DNA of 64,000 bases from Clarkia xantiana subsp. parviflora. Lineage: Eukaryota; Streptophyta; Magnoliopsida; Myrtales; Onagraceae. Positions 30,891 through 41,908 of this stretch are shown here, in pieces. Position 1 is the first letter of the stretch. Each line of letters opens with the position of its first letter. The stretch lies in NCBI GenBank assembly GCA_036873135.1, contig JAPTYO010000002.1:46119452-46183451 (forward strand), in the 5' to 3' direction. Position numbers and translations under genes: made by a program. The notes under the pieces were generated by a model. It was given only the letters and a program-made list of their open reading frames with translations. It did no database searches and was not told where the DNA came from.

Positions 30891-31359
30891 AACATACATC
30901 TTTCATCACAACATGTCGGGAGGCGGCAACCACATCACTCCTACATCACTGCGTTACGCACAACTTTATGCATCCATTTACTTTCAAGCTTTACTTTTTT
31001 AAGTGCTTATGCTTCCAAGTAGACTATTTACAAATGGGTGATCAGTTGACCCCATCTATCCAACATTGTAAATATTGCATAACTAATGAAGTTAATGTAT
31101 TTTCGTAGGTACATACAATCCACGCTCTGGAATAACGCCAAGTAGTGGACTCTATGCATTAACCTTGCAACAACACTTCAAGCTTAAAACGCTCAATACA
31201 ACAAGAGGCTTATATCATATGCCACCAACATGTCAATACTTGATATCAACAACGAGCTCACAATATGCTCTCTTCCACGACATCTATTATGTCTACTCTA
31301 TACAACTGCATCCAGGATATTTTCTTAAGGATTATCTACATGAAACATGGCGCGACATC
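30891..31359. other. E4 noncoding stretch
   Basis: No gene or clear repeat seen. Confidence 0.5.
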
Positions 31360-31700
31360 CCCGCTCGGGGGCAACCCCATGATTACTACACTCATTCCTT
31401 GGATTTTTTTTCAACCAAGAAGTTCTCATCTATTAAGTGGCGCGACATCCTCTACACGAGGGTAACCCCACACAATTACATGGTGCGACATCCTCTATAC
31501 GAGGGCAACCCCATGATATCTTACTGAGTAACGAGTCACCCAGTATAGATTACTAAACACTTGCTTGGCGCGACATCCTCTATACGAGGGAAACCCCATG
31601 ACATCTTATTGAGGAACGAGACACCCAGTATAGATTATTAAAAATATACATGGCGCGACATCCTCTATAAGAGGGCAACCCCATGAGAAACTACTTCTAC
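31360..31700. repeat. Imperfect tandem repeats in E4, first block
   Basis: Units contain GGCGCGACATCCTCTATACG, AGGGCAACCCCATGA and, in longer units, ACGAGTCACCCAGTATAGAT; spacing is uneven (about 50-100 bp), four to five copies. Confidence 0.75.
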
Positions 31701-32041
31701 CCACAAGTAGCGTTCATTATTACTTACCAACACTCTACGCTGGCAGGAGCGTAGACAACAATCGTCGCGATACTCAACGCAGCAAAAAACTCACCAAACA
31801 TACAAGTCGAGTCTTGTAAAATGTTATCTTGTCCGTTAACAAATAACAGAAATAAAACACTCCAATCAAGCAAGTAGTGTCTTGCCACAACGTCGCCTTG
31901 GAACGGTCCAACAGACGGAAAAAACTACAAGTTGTGAAAACAAACTTGTATAGCCCCTTGGAATAACCAAGTAGAGGTGTAGTAGCATCGCAAGGTCAGT
32001 AAAAGGACAAGCCAAGGAGCACCTCGCCTTAACGCTATAAT

Positions 32042-32058
32042 GGGGGGGGGGGGGGGGG
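32042..32058. repeat. G homopolymer of 17
   Basis: An uninterrupted run of 17 G on the plus strand in E4 noncoding sequence. Confidence 0.9.
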
Positions 32059-32389
32059 TTACCCAAAAAGCGGATCAAAACACATTAAAAAATTGGCAAG
32101 TCGTGTCTTGCTACAACGTCGCTTCGGAATGGTCCGAAAGATGGGATAAACTACAAGGCATATCACACGACATTCATCACGTCCCTTTGACTAACAAAGT
32201 GGAGGCGTACTAGCATCGCAAGGCAAGTAATTGGATTAGCCAACAGAACGCCTTGCAACAACGTTACGCGGGGAGTTCCCAACTAACGGATAGCGTCTTG
32301 TAACAACGTCACCTTAGAGTGGACTAAGAGATGGTAAAAACTAAGGTTTCGCCTCGTCGAAACGGCACGCTCGCGTGTACACGAGGGTC

Positions 32390-32620
32390 TTGTGCATTAC
32401 TACCCACAAATGCCAAGTACTGGGAAAACAAACTTGTGCATTACTACCCATAAATGCCAAGGGTCAATCTAAGGACTTGTCCATTACCACCCATAAATGC
32501 CAAGGGTCAATCTAAGGACTTGTACATTACTACCCACAAATTCCAAGTGCCGGGACATTGGCCTTACACATTACTACCCACAAATGCTAAGTGTCACTCT
32601 TAAATCTTGCACATTACTGC
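32390..32620. repeat. Imperfect tandem repeats in E4, second block
   Basis: Five copies of about 45 bp around TTGTGCATTACTACCCACAA followed by ATGCCAAGT. Confidence 0.78.
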
Positions 32621-34070
32621 TCATGGAATATAGCAAGCATACAACATATGTGTCCATGACACATGCACCTCGCCATGCTTTGGTATATCCAAGAGGGGCA
32701 CGCAATGCAGGGACGTATGTCTCCTAACAACAACTACGGATGCTTCATCCACCAAGAGGACGAGTCTCAACTCTACTCTATAATCCACACCACATGGACA
32801 ATCACAAAACATAAAGGTATGAAATATTACTACCATATTACCATGCATTACTAAACCATTCATGACAGGTCTCATATGACAACGTCAAAGCATAGAGACA
32901 TAAACATAAAGGGTTCAAAGGGATAACACCCCAACAAGCAACCTCAACCCAAACATGGGGGCCAAAACTATATACAAAGAGTTTGTGAAAACAAACACTC
33001 AACCTGACGCCACATCAGGAGCACTACCATCAACGACATCTTCGCATGCCCCGGGAACATCATCTCCAAATGTGGTACCCTCCACGATAATCGGATATCC
33101 AGCATCATTGAACATCAACTCGTACTCACGGGTATCAGCTTCGATATCCTCGGGGGCATTCCTAACAACCATGGCAGGGACATACTACTCAACAGCAGGG
33201 GGCATCCGCCACAAAAGGCGGGGCAACAGTCCCATCTCTAAGTCTCAAGGCGGCCACATGCCCATTGGAAAACTTGGAATACGGACCCAGCTGATCAAAA
33301 CGCAAGTTCGGAACAAGAGCATACACATGCTCGATAAAACCCTCAATAGAGTCATAAAGCACATCGTCCACACCCGCCAGGACTTCAGCATGATAAGACT
33401 CGGAAGCCTTGTATTCCGCAACGCCTATAACCTTGCCATCCGCGAGGATCTTCTCCTTCATGGCCTGCATGGCGAGATCATGATTAGCGTTATCTGCAAA
33501 GGCCTTCGCCTGAAGGGCAGCAATATCAGACTCAAGCACCTCAATCCGAGCCTAACGAGCGGAACTCTCCGCTTGTAGGTCAACTACCTTCATATCCATG
33601 ATGCGCACCTTCTCCTTAGCACCCTCAGCCTCGAGACAGGCAATGTCACACTTCTCCGTAAATGTCTTCTTCTACTCTGCGAGTTCAATCACAAAGGAGG
33701 AGAGGTTGGCCATTTGAATGGCAACCTACAAAGGCAACACATGAATCAACAACAAGTAAGTTGTAGCAACAAAGTCAAGCATACATAAAAAGCATGAAGG
33801 AGTAAGGATAGATACTCATAGGAGCAAGGTATGACAGTGCACCCTCAGCACATGCTTGCGCACCCTCGGGGTCACTCGGGCGAATCCTCCGATCCCCGGG
33901 AGGAATAACCTGCTGAAAAACGCGAACTCCCACCTCGGGAGTGGTCAAGCTAACCTCCTTCGAAAAGAGAGGTCCTCCAGCATAGAAGGGTACCCACTCA
34001 TCACCAACAACAGAGTCCTTGGAGGGACAAACTAACTCGGCTCGAGTAAGGGCAACAACAGGCGGAACAA

Positions 34071-34147
34071 CTATAAACATATGCAAAGATAAACAAGAAG
34101 ATCCAAATATACCAAGTACAGCAACAATACAAGAATAACTAATATAC
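34071..34147 (-). other. Candidate intron in E4 antisense gene (phase 1)
   Basis: 77 nt, donor CGCAG then GTATATTAG, acceptor ATGTTTATAG. The downstream exon starts VPPVVALTRAEL; the E2 counterpart starts IPPLGRADLLRP after the same phase. Confidence 0.7.
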
Positions 34148-34396
34148 CTGCGTGAGGAGGCCCCTCCTCCGAAGTCCCGTCCCTCGACCGGGGGGCAGAT
34201 ATCATGGGTACGGTAGGCACGCGAGCCTCAACTCCTTTCCCTTTGCTAAGAGGAGTCCTCAAAACCTCACAACTGCCAGACTTGGGGCGCTTAGGATCAC
34301 TCGAGGGCCGCACCTCGGAGTCGGTACGCTTCGCCTTGGCCCGAGGTGGAGTGTCGACAATCGTGACAACTCGTTCCACCACGAGGGGAGATCGAC

Positions 34397-34477
34397 CTAC
34401 ATACAAGAACAAATCAAGATAAAAACAATGACATTAAACACAGACAAGTAAAGCAACCTCACAAATGTACAACTTAC
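34397..34477 (-). other. Candidate intron in E4 antisense gene (phase 1)
   Basis: 81 nt, donor GTAAGTTGT, T-rich, acceptor TTGTATGTAG. Joins GRGKGSAG to RSPLVVERVV, as in E2. Confidence 0.7.
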
Positions 34478-35442
34478 CCGCACTCCCTTTACCACGTCCC
34501 AGGCTTCATGCCCTGGAGAACAGCAGACACATCCGTGAGACCGCTCCGTGCAGCAGGAGCAGCACAACCCTAAGAGCCCGCCTGCAAGCGGGAAGTTTTA
34601 CCATGACACCAGCCTACATCATAACAAAAGGAAGTTATAAAGGTTCATAACATACCGAAGTACCTCCCGAATGAGGAGTGCAAATCCCCGCCCTGCGCAA
34701 ATCTCGCTCCTTCACACAAGATAAGGCCGTGTATGCACGCGCCTTGTGCGCCCGATACACCTTTTTCATCGCTTCTTTGTCAGACTTGGAAAATTCATGA
34801 AAGGCCGGCACGGGATCAGGTTTTGTAATGTGAATAATACGCCAAGTCATCCCAGGATCGTTAGTAAAGAAATAATGTTATGACTCTTTGACCGATCCAC
34901 AAAAGTAACAAAGCGAAGAGTGCTATCCCACTTCACTTCGCCCAATCCAATATCAGCAAAGTCCTTTCCCCTCATCTAAGGCCAGCGGATAGAAATGGAA
35001 CGTAACCCAGACGCATCCGGACGCTGGAGCCGGAAGAAGCATCGAATGAGTAAGGTCGAGTAAATCCAGGACTGTTGATGGCATAGTACTCGGAAGCAAA
35101 CCCAGTACCGTATCGCAGCAGGTTCAAGATCAAGAAGAGAAATCCTATAATAAAGACACAACTTCCGCAGGTCCGAATAGTAAGGGAAGCGCAGTCCCAT
35201 TCGAATCTGGAAGGCGTAAATAGCCGACAAATCATCCGGAGGCACAATGGGCATTCCTGGACTAGCATCAGGGATAATATCAAACGGAAAGAATGCCTGT
35301 CCCAAAGGACAAAGCCCAGAACGAACGACGAGGCGCTGATACTCATTACGATCCAATTTGTTACCCGCAAAGGTTTGCACCAAGTCCCTAACTCCAAGCG
35401 AGGCTCTAGCTCGGAGGGAGAAGGTATATCGTCCATAGTTTC

Positions 35443-36113
35443 TGTTGGATCACGGTTGGAACTCCGGTACGTTCTTGACGGAAGTCCGAACTCCTTTGCT
35501 CCAAGTAATCCTGCAAAAAGGGATAGACCGGGCGGTGACCCAGAATCCCTCTCCGATGCTTAAATGAGTATCTCGATGTAGGCAAGTATCAGTGTATATG
35601 AGTGTATGAACGTATCAATCCTGAGGTAACTCCTTCCTTTATATAGGGGAGGAGTTACCTCAGTTACCTGTTGAGATAACTGCCAGGGGCAATTGGCCCA
35701 CGTTCCGTTTATCTCGGCCAGTAGCCCACGTTCCGTATTTTCAGGCCACTTTCCCACTACGCTGATAGTGGGCGTGTTTCTCGGCCTCGTCCTCTGGTGG
35801 CAAGTCCCGACGGATGTCGGGGACTCCAGAGTTATCTCCTTTGGTCACCGCTCGGGGCCCCTCGTCATCGGGACAGAGCCAATATCCTCAGGGATTCAAT
35901 ATCGGGGTCTACTCAAAGGCATATCATCGGGGCCTACTCAAAGGCATATCATCGGGGCCTACTTAAAGGCATATCATCGGGGCCTACTTAAAGGCATATC
36001 ATCGGGAGCGTACAGCTCATATGTCGGGACCGACCTTGTCGGGACTCCTCACATTGGCCCTCTAGGCCTCTTTTGGAGCCCAGTGGACCTACATCACCGT
36101 TTACTCGTCGTTA
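35443..36113 (-). repeat. E1-type LTR, one end truncated
   Basis: Begins TGTTGGATCACGG on the plus strand like the E1 LTR and has a TATA-like TATATAAAG on the minus strand (35645-35637). A 25-bp unit (ATCGGGGCCTACTTAAAGGC) is repeated four times at 35904-36002. The CCCATCA end is missing; about 35 bases short of it the sequence turns into E5 gag. No target duplication is visible and no primer site adjoins the intact end. Confidence 0.82.
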
Positions 36114-37459
36114 ATGGTACTGGTGGCGAAGAGAATCTCACTCATTCCAAGTCACTACCAAATACGGAATAGGCGAGAACCGTCCCTCCGGCTGTCCCTC
36201 AGGAGATAATGGCGGCCTTCATAGCCTTCTGGAAACAAACCCAGGCAGGAACGGTTCCTGACAAAATGAAACCAACTGAAGAAGCCTCCCAAAAGGAAGA
36301 GGTGGTTTCTAGTGTGAAGATCATGGAAAAGGATCTCCCGGAGAAGGCCCCCAAAGCGCCAGAGGGCGAAATGGCGAGAAAAAGCCCTGTCCTATTCAAT
36401 ATAGGACATGTAGAAGAATTACTGGAGAAGAAAAGAAGAGGAGCGAGTGATCTACTCATCGTTCGCGACCAAAATTTTCACCCTTTCTCCAAGAGGTTAT
36501 TCAATACTCGAGTCCCTCCGCAAGTCTTTGCGAGGAACATCGAGGACTACACAGGCGAGGGAAACCCAGTTCGCCATATCAACGCCCATAACTCTTCCCT
36601 CCTAGGAAGAGCGGCAACACCGTACCACTACGCGGCGCTCTTCCCTACAACTCTGAAGAAAGAGGCGTCTACTTGGTTTTATGGTCTTCCAGATAACTCG
36701 ATTGACTCATGGGAAGAGTTGAAGGCCAAGTTTATAGAGGGTCACATAGGCCAAAGACAACGCCTCAAGAGTATGGATTTTCTGGATAAAATTGAGGAAG
36801 GTCCTGATGAAACCTTAGGCAATTATTATACTAGATACCATAAGATACTTCAGCAGTTGAATGAAGATGCCACTGATGGCGAGTTGATCAGGACCTTCTG
36901 GAGGGGTCTCAGGGTACAAAGTCAAGCCTTGAAGGATAGCATGGTGATGAAGCCAGTACGAAAGATTGACGCTCTCGCCATCAAGGTTAAGAAGTACATC
37001 GACTTGGAGAGGTCACATGAAAGATCGCCCATGGAATTCAAGAGGCTGAATACTCCAACCAAGGCCGAAGAAAGTTCCGCTTCTCGACCATCCAAGAGAG
37101 AACAAAGACGAGAGGGAACTTTTCGACAAGGAAATCTCCTGGGAATGAAGAAGGAGCATAATCCTTATTCTGGAAAATTCACTCCACTCACACACAATAT
37201 ATCCGTGGTGCTTCAAGAGATGGAGAAACTTAGACTGGATGATCCCCCTCTAGTCAGGAAAAGCCCGATGGGATCTCAGATGAACCACTATTGTCGTTAC
37301 CATCGAGTTCAAGGGCACGACATGAACGAATGTGTTGCTCTGAAACACGAAATTGAGGCGCTAATTCGAAGAGGTAAACTGTTAAAGTTTATCGAAAAGC
37401 CCACCAAAACGCCCAGAAAACAAAGTCGAAGTCTACGCCGACTCAACGGGGAACGATAA
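36114..37459 (+). pseudogene. E5 gag, 5' truncated
   Basis: The kept part begins NGTGGEENLTHS, with a TAG at 36170-36172, then a clean ORF from 36209 (MAAFIAFWKQ). Gag core: YTGEGNPVRHINAHNSSLLGRA, EASTWFYGLPDNSIDSWEELKAKFI, DETLGNYYTRYHKILQQLN, ELIRTFWRGL, IDALAIKVKKYIDLER. Zinc knuckle YCRYHRVQGHDMNEC is complete (CX2HX4HX4C). A frameshift between about 37400 and 37459 leads into the protease frame. Confidence 0.87.
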
Positions 37460-38076
37460 ATGTCATCGCCGGAGGATTTGCTTCTGGAGGAGAAACCAGC
37501 CTCACTCGGGAAGTCTACGCTGCTCGAACATCGCATGAGGATGAAGGCAGGAGACAGGAGGAAATCGACCCGATAACCATAAGCTTTACCACTGACGACT
37601 TAATGATGGTTACTCATCCTCATGATGACGCCTTAGTCATCACTGACACACTAGCAGAGTATGAAGTAAAGAGGATTCTCATCGACAGTGGGAGCTTGAC
37701 GAACATACTCTTTTACGAAGCCTTCCAAATTTTGGGGCTAACTAGAAGAGATCTCCTCAACGTCGACTTTCCCCTCATAGGATTCGCCGGAATAGCTACC
37801 TATCCAATGGGAGCCATCAAGCTGCCAATGATTCTGGGAAAGGGAAAAACGACCCTTTCAATTGAGGTGCTTTTTGTGGTCGTCGACGCCGCCTCCTCAT
37901 ATAACGCCATCATCGGAAGAACTACTCTCAATCCCCATCGTATAATCCCGTCAACTGCTCATCAAGTAATGAGATTTCCGACACTACAGGGTATTGGGCA
38001 AGTAAGAAAGATCAAACCGCATATCGACGGTGCTACATCAGCTCAATGCGGTGTCGTAATCAAAGAGAAGTCATAG
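37460..38076 (+). pseudogene. E5 protease region
   Basis: Reads INVIAGGFASGGETSL, VTHPHDDALVITDTLAEYEVKRILIDSGSLTNILF and SYNAIIGRTTLNPHRIIPSTAHQ. The active site is DSGS, unlike the DGGS of E1, E2, E4 and E6. The ORF ends at 38076; no second gag module or RT was seen after it. Confidence 0.85.
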
Positions 38077-38218
38077 AAACCGCGCCTAATTAAGAAAGTA
38101 ATTTTGTTTATCTTTTAAGGCTAATGTTTGTCTTATGATGCTTTTTTTGTAAAACTCAGGATGGATAAATAAATATAAAGCCTCTTAAGGCCCCTTTTAT
38201 TTCAAGAATACAGAGTTC

Positions 38219-38935
38219 TTCCGTCAAAATACTCAAAGAATCGACTATCAACAATCTGATATCATCTAAATCACTCAGAATTGGTCGATGAAGAGGTGGC
38301 GTCAAGGAAGAGCTTTTTCCAAATCGAGAGCGACCATCAAAGATCTGATATCTACTAAATCACTCAGATCGGTTGACTACTCGAAAGAGGTTAAGTATTG
38401 AAGAGCTTTTTCCGAATCGAGAGCGACCATTAAAGATCTGATATCTACTAAATCACTCAGATCGGTCGACTACTCGAAAGAGGTTAAGTATTGAAGAGCT
38501 TTTTCCGAATCGAGAGCGACCATCAAAGATCTGATATCTACTAAATCACTCAGATCGGTCGACTACTCAAAAGAGGTTAAGTATTGAAGAGCTTTTTCTG
38601 AATCGAGAGCGGCCATCAAAGATCAGATATCTACTAAATCACTCAGATCGGTCGACTACTCGAAAGAGGTTAAGTATTGAAGAGCTTTTTCCGTATCGAG
38701 AGTGACCATCAAAGATCTGATATCTACTAAATCACTCAGATCGGTCGCCTACTCGAAAGAGGTTAAGTATTGAAGTATTGCCGAATCAAGAGTTGACCAT
38801 CAAAGATCTGATATCAACTAAATCACTCAGATCAGTCAACTACTTGAAGAAGAAGTACTATAAGCTGATCTTCTCAAAGTCATATATCGATCATCCGGAA
38901 TCTGATATCAATTAAATCACTCAGAGTGATCGATG
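38219..38935. repeat. 93-bp tandem array in E5
   Basis: Units start AGAGCTTTTTCCGAATCGAG and include AAAGATCTGATATCTACTAA and ACTCGAAAGAGGTTAAGTAT. Regular units begin near 38309, 38402, 38495, 38588 and 38681; degenerate units flank them. Lies between sense and antisense genes. Confidence 0.9.
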
Positions 38936-39227
38936 ACTCAGAAGACAGGTTTGATTTTCTAAGGATAAAATCCTCCTTAAGTATTAATTATCGATTATAT
39001 AGAGTTTAAACGTTCCGCTCTAGAAAATCGAGTAAGTAAGAGCCTTATTCTTGAGAAGGTAAATTCTGATCTTGGGTAAATTTATCACAAGAATGATTGG
39101 AAGTAAGGATGAATGCACAAGAATTGCCAAAAAGAAGGCTCCCTTCTATCATTAATAAATACTGATTACATCAAGTCGGGATTACAGAGGGATGGGAAAA
39201 GAAAAAGAAAATCTATACAGAGTTTTA
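38936..39227. other. E5 noncoding stretch
   Basis: AT-rich; no gene seen. Confidence 0.5.
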
Positions 39228-39824
39228 CCTACTCCTAGCCTCCTCCTCTAAGTAATCTCGAAGGAACCTCACCTTCGAGAAATCAAAACTAGGGTCCATG
39301 GCCCTGATATCCGCTACCACAGAGGCAAAGCTGGAAAGAAGCATCCGCCCACTGGCCATGCGGCGTCGGTTTGAAAATCAACGCTAGCCTTATAGTCAGC
39401 AATGATCTCGGGGGGCAGACTTCTTGTGCCCCTCTATCTCCGCTTTCAACAAAGCGATCTCCTCTTGATGAGAAGCCACCTTGGCACGAAAAGCCCTTAA
39501 GAAATCGGCGGAGGTACGACGAGCATCATCCATAAATGCTCCAAGAGTCATGGAGGCCCTCACTGTGTCCTTCAGAAAGGCGACTTCTTCGATCATATTA
39601 GCGGAGGCCCTTACAGTGTCCTCCAGGGAGGCGAGTTCTTTGGCCAAATTGGCGGAGTCCTCCTTCAGACGAAGAAGTTCCTTTTCCAGGCGGGTATTTT
39701 CTCCTCGGAGGCGTTGCACCTCTTCTGCCTCCGACTCCACCGAGGCGAGCTTCCCCTTTAAAGAGGAAACTTCTTCACCCAAGTCGATGAGTTGCTGGCC
39801 GACTTGTAAAAAATCGTGGGTGGC

Positions 39825-39898
39825 CTGAAAGCATAGCAAGATAAGTACGGAAGCGATTTCAGAGAAATCGAGATTATGAGGAGGATAAAATTCTTTAC
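39825..39898 (-). other. Candidate intron in E5 antisense gene (phase 0)
   Basis: 74 nt. The upstream exon ends HRQAK (AAG) and GTAAAG follows; the acceptor CTATGCTTTCAG precedes ATHDFLQVG. Both sides are in frame without repair. Confidence 0.75.
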
Positions 39899-40206
39899 CT
39901 TGGCCTGCCGATGTAGAAACATGCGAGCAGTCTCATCAGCACATTCCACAGGAATGCTAGGGCGATCTTGAGGGGGAATGGAGCCATTTATAAGATGGAT
40001 GGCTAACTCCCTATTGGCGATGGAGTGTCCCTCCTTCAACTGATAGCCCTTCAAAGAAACCAGGGGATCCCAGTTGGCGACACCCAAGGATGACTTGAGG
40101 GCAGTATGAAGCATCTTCCAGGAAAAGGGAGGACCTTCAAACTTCAAGCCAGTCATGGCTTGGGAGCTAGAAGCTTCACCACGACCCCCTTCCTCCGGGG
40201 CGACTT

Positions 40207-40282
40207 CTACAAGAGGAAAAGAAGTTAGAAAAAGTAAGGAAATCTAAACAAAGATAAAATCGAGAATGGAAAAATTTTCAAC
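40207..40282 (-). other. Candidate intron in E5 antisense gene
   Basis: 76 nt, GTTGAAAAT to TCCTCTTGTAG, T-rich before the acceptor. The downstream exon reads VAPEEGGRG in phase 1, as in E2 and E4; the exact upstream join gives a stop, so the donor side has probably decayed. Confidence 0.55.
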
Positions 40283-41576
40283 ATTTGGGAGTTGGGGAGA
40301 TAGAAACGGCAGGAGCATCTAAGGAAGCCGTCTCCTGGAACTCTGAGATAGGAGTGTCGTCGACCACATGCGCCCTTTTGTTAGGCTTGGAAATACCCCT
40401 GTGGGCAGTCCTCTTGGTCCTCACGCGAGGAGTCTTCACGACGTCCTCCGCGGATTCCGCCTTCTCAGAATCGAGGGCAGCCTCAGTAATAGCTCCCACC
40501 AGGGAGGGTTGTTCAGAGGCGACCTCAGAGCTGGTCGCCGCAGAATCGTCCAAGGGCACTCCTGTTGCCGCCTGACCACGAGCATTAAAAAGCTTCTTAA
40601 AGAGACCTGCATATAACCAGAAGAGAATTTAAAAAAGAAATATAAAAAAGAAGTTGCCCAATCAAGAGGAGGATCTTCAGTGCGAAGACGAATTGAGGAT
40701 CTAATAAGAGCCTCTTCTGTTGTATCTTACACAGATTTCCACGGTTCAAACTCTTTCGAGGTCATGACGACATGAATCTGGCCGACCGTGGCGATTTCCT
40801 CAAGAGTTAATCCACGGAGAGTGGGGGGACCATCAGCACCAAGGGGAGGGGATATGGGCAAAGTGACGCCTTCTCGACAGAAAAATTAATAATGCTTCCA
40901 GTTTGCATTATAAGACTTAAGCCCAACCACCAATTCCTTGGCGGATTTCTAAGAAAATTGGTCATCTGAGGGCCATCGACCTTTGAAGCCAAAGATCAAC
41001 AACTTACTTCTCAACAATTGATAGAAGCACCTAAAGACTTGAAGGGTGTACGTCCAATTATAGACGTCGCACAAACACCGAAAACCAACCCAGAAGCGGA
41101 TAGCATTGACTATGAGCTGGCAAGGATGTATCCCATAATTCTCACAGAGTTCATCCAACTCCGCGCAGAAAGGAAATCGGAGCCCCGCCTCAATCTGGCC
41201 CGCATATACTAGGACCTCTCCATCCCTAGCCCTATATCCTTGTCCGGGGGGGCCAGCATAACGAGGGCCTTCATTATCGCTTAGATTACCTAGGGTAACG
41301 ACTTTTACGAAAGCTGCGTCAGACAATTTATTTTCTTTGGGAGACTCAGGAAAATAAGGGATGAACCCTTGCACCTGCCTTGTTGGAATTGAGCAGACGA
41401 AGGAAAGAAGCTTCTCGAATCGGATCGGAAGGACCAGTAGTGGCGATTCAACAAGGATTCTCTCTTCAGGAGCGCATGGACGAGGCGAGCTAGGGTTAAT
41501 GAAGAAAGCACTATATTGATTCGCCAAGATGACTAAAAACGAGAGCAGGAAGTAAAAAAGGAAGAGTAAATGGTGG

Positions 41577-41584
41577 TATTTATA
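41577..41584 (-). promoter_or_regulatory. TATA box upstream of E5 antisense gene
   Basis: TATAAATA on the minus strand, about 50 bases before the first antisense coding sequence. Confidence 0.5.
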
Positions 41585-41894
41585 CTAAAAAGTATTAACC
41601 GCTTAACTTCCCAAGGAAGTTTTCCCGAGGTCAGGCATTCATTGGGTCATTCCCTGACAACATGACCGTTGCCTTGCACCTGTCAAGGGGTTATTGAGGT
41701 GACTCTCCAGATTATCCCAGACCAACGGTCAGGAAAGCCATAGGGACTAGCTTCTCGCCTCGACTAAAGGTATCCTCTTTTAGCCTATCCAACCGAGGTT
41801 AAGTGAACTAATAGAGACGGAATCTCGCTCGAACATGTTCAAGAATTATACTCGACTCAAGACCTCCTCTTCATAAATGAAGCTGACGACTTAA

Positions 41895-41908
41895 GTCTCG
41901 GGGGCAAG
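41895..41908 (+). other. E5 polypurine tract
   Basis: GTCTCGGGGGCAAG next to the 3' LTR. Confidence 0.8.

Larger units (their letters stand above)
33189..35436 (-). pseudogene. E4 antisense gene
   Basis: ATG at 35436 (MDDIPSPSELEPRLELG). Exon 1 region holds FQIRMGLRFPYYSDLRKLCLYYRISLLDLEPAAIRYWVCFRVL, as in E2. Introns: 34397-34477 (81 nt, GTAAGT...TATGTAG, phase 1), 34071-34147 (77 nt, GTATAT...TTATAG, phase 1) and 33726-33817 (92 nt, donor decayed to ATGAGT, phase 0). A 42-nt candidate at 34614-34655 sits where E2 has its 44-nt one. The basic patch KRPKSG and the coiled-coil exon with LRFDQLGPYSKF are kept. Frameshifts in exon 1 and several TAG codons mark it as decayed. The E1-type LTR begins only six bases upstream of the ATG. 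Confidence 0.7.
26948..35442 (+). mobile_element. E4: pol-less Tat-type gypsy element, 3' end missing
   Basis: The 5' LTR (26948-27576) begins TGATGGGTATACG, similar to the E2 LTR. A primer site, gag, protease, second gag-like module with zinc knuckle, repeats and an antisense gene follow in the E2 order. No RT or integrase. The 3' end is replaced by an E1-type LTR at 35443. Coding parts carry many stops. Confidence 0.85.
39228..41530 (-). pseudogene. E5 antisense gene
   Basis: Exon 1 (about 41530-40700) carries YAGQIEAGLRFPFCAELDELCENYGIHPCQLIVNAIRFWVGFRCL, the same domain as E2 and E4, but no ATG is left at its start and it has stops. Acceptor at 40607 opens a Ser/Ala-rich exon with basic patches. 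Intron 40207-40282 (76 nt, GTTGAA...TCTTGTAG; downstream phase 1) and intron 39825-39898 (74 nt, GTAAAG...GCTTTCAG, phase 0) follow. The last exon is a clear coiled coil (LIDLGEEVSSLKGKLASVES onward), broken by a frameshift at a C6 run near 39416 and ending LRDYLEEEARSR near 39228. Confidence 0.7.
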
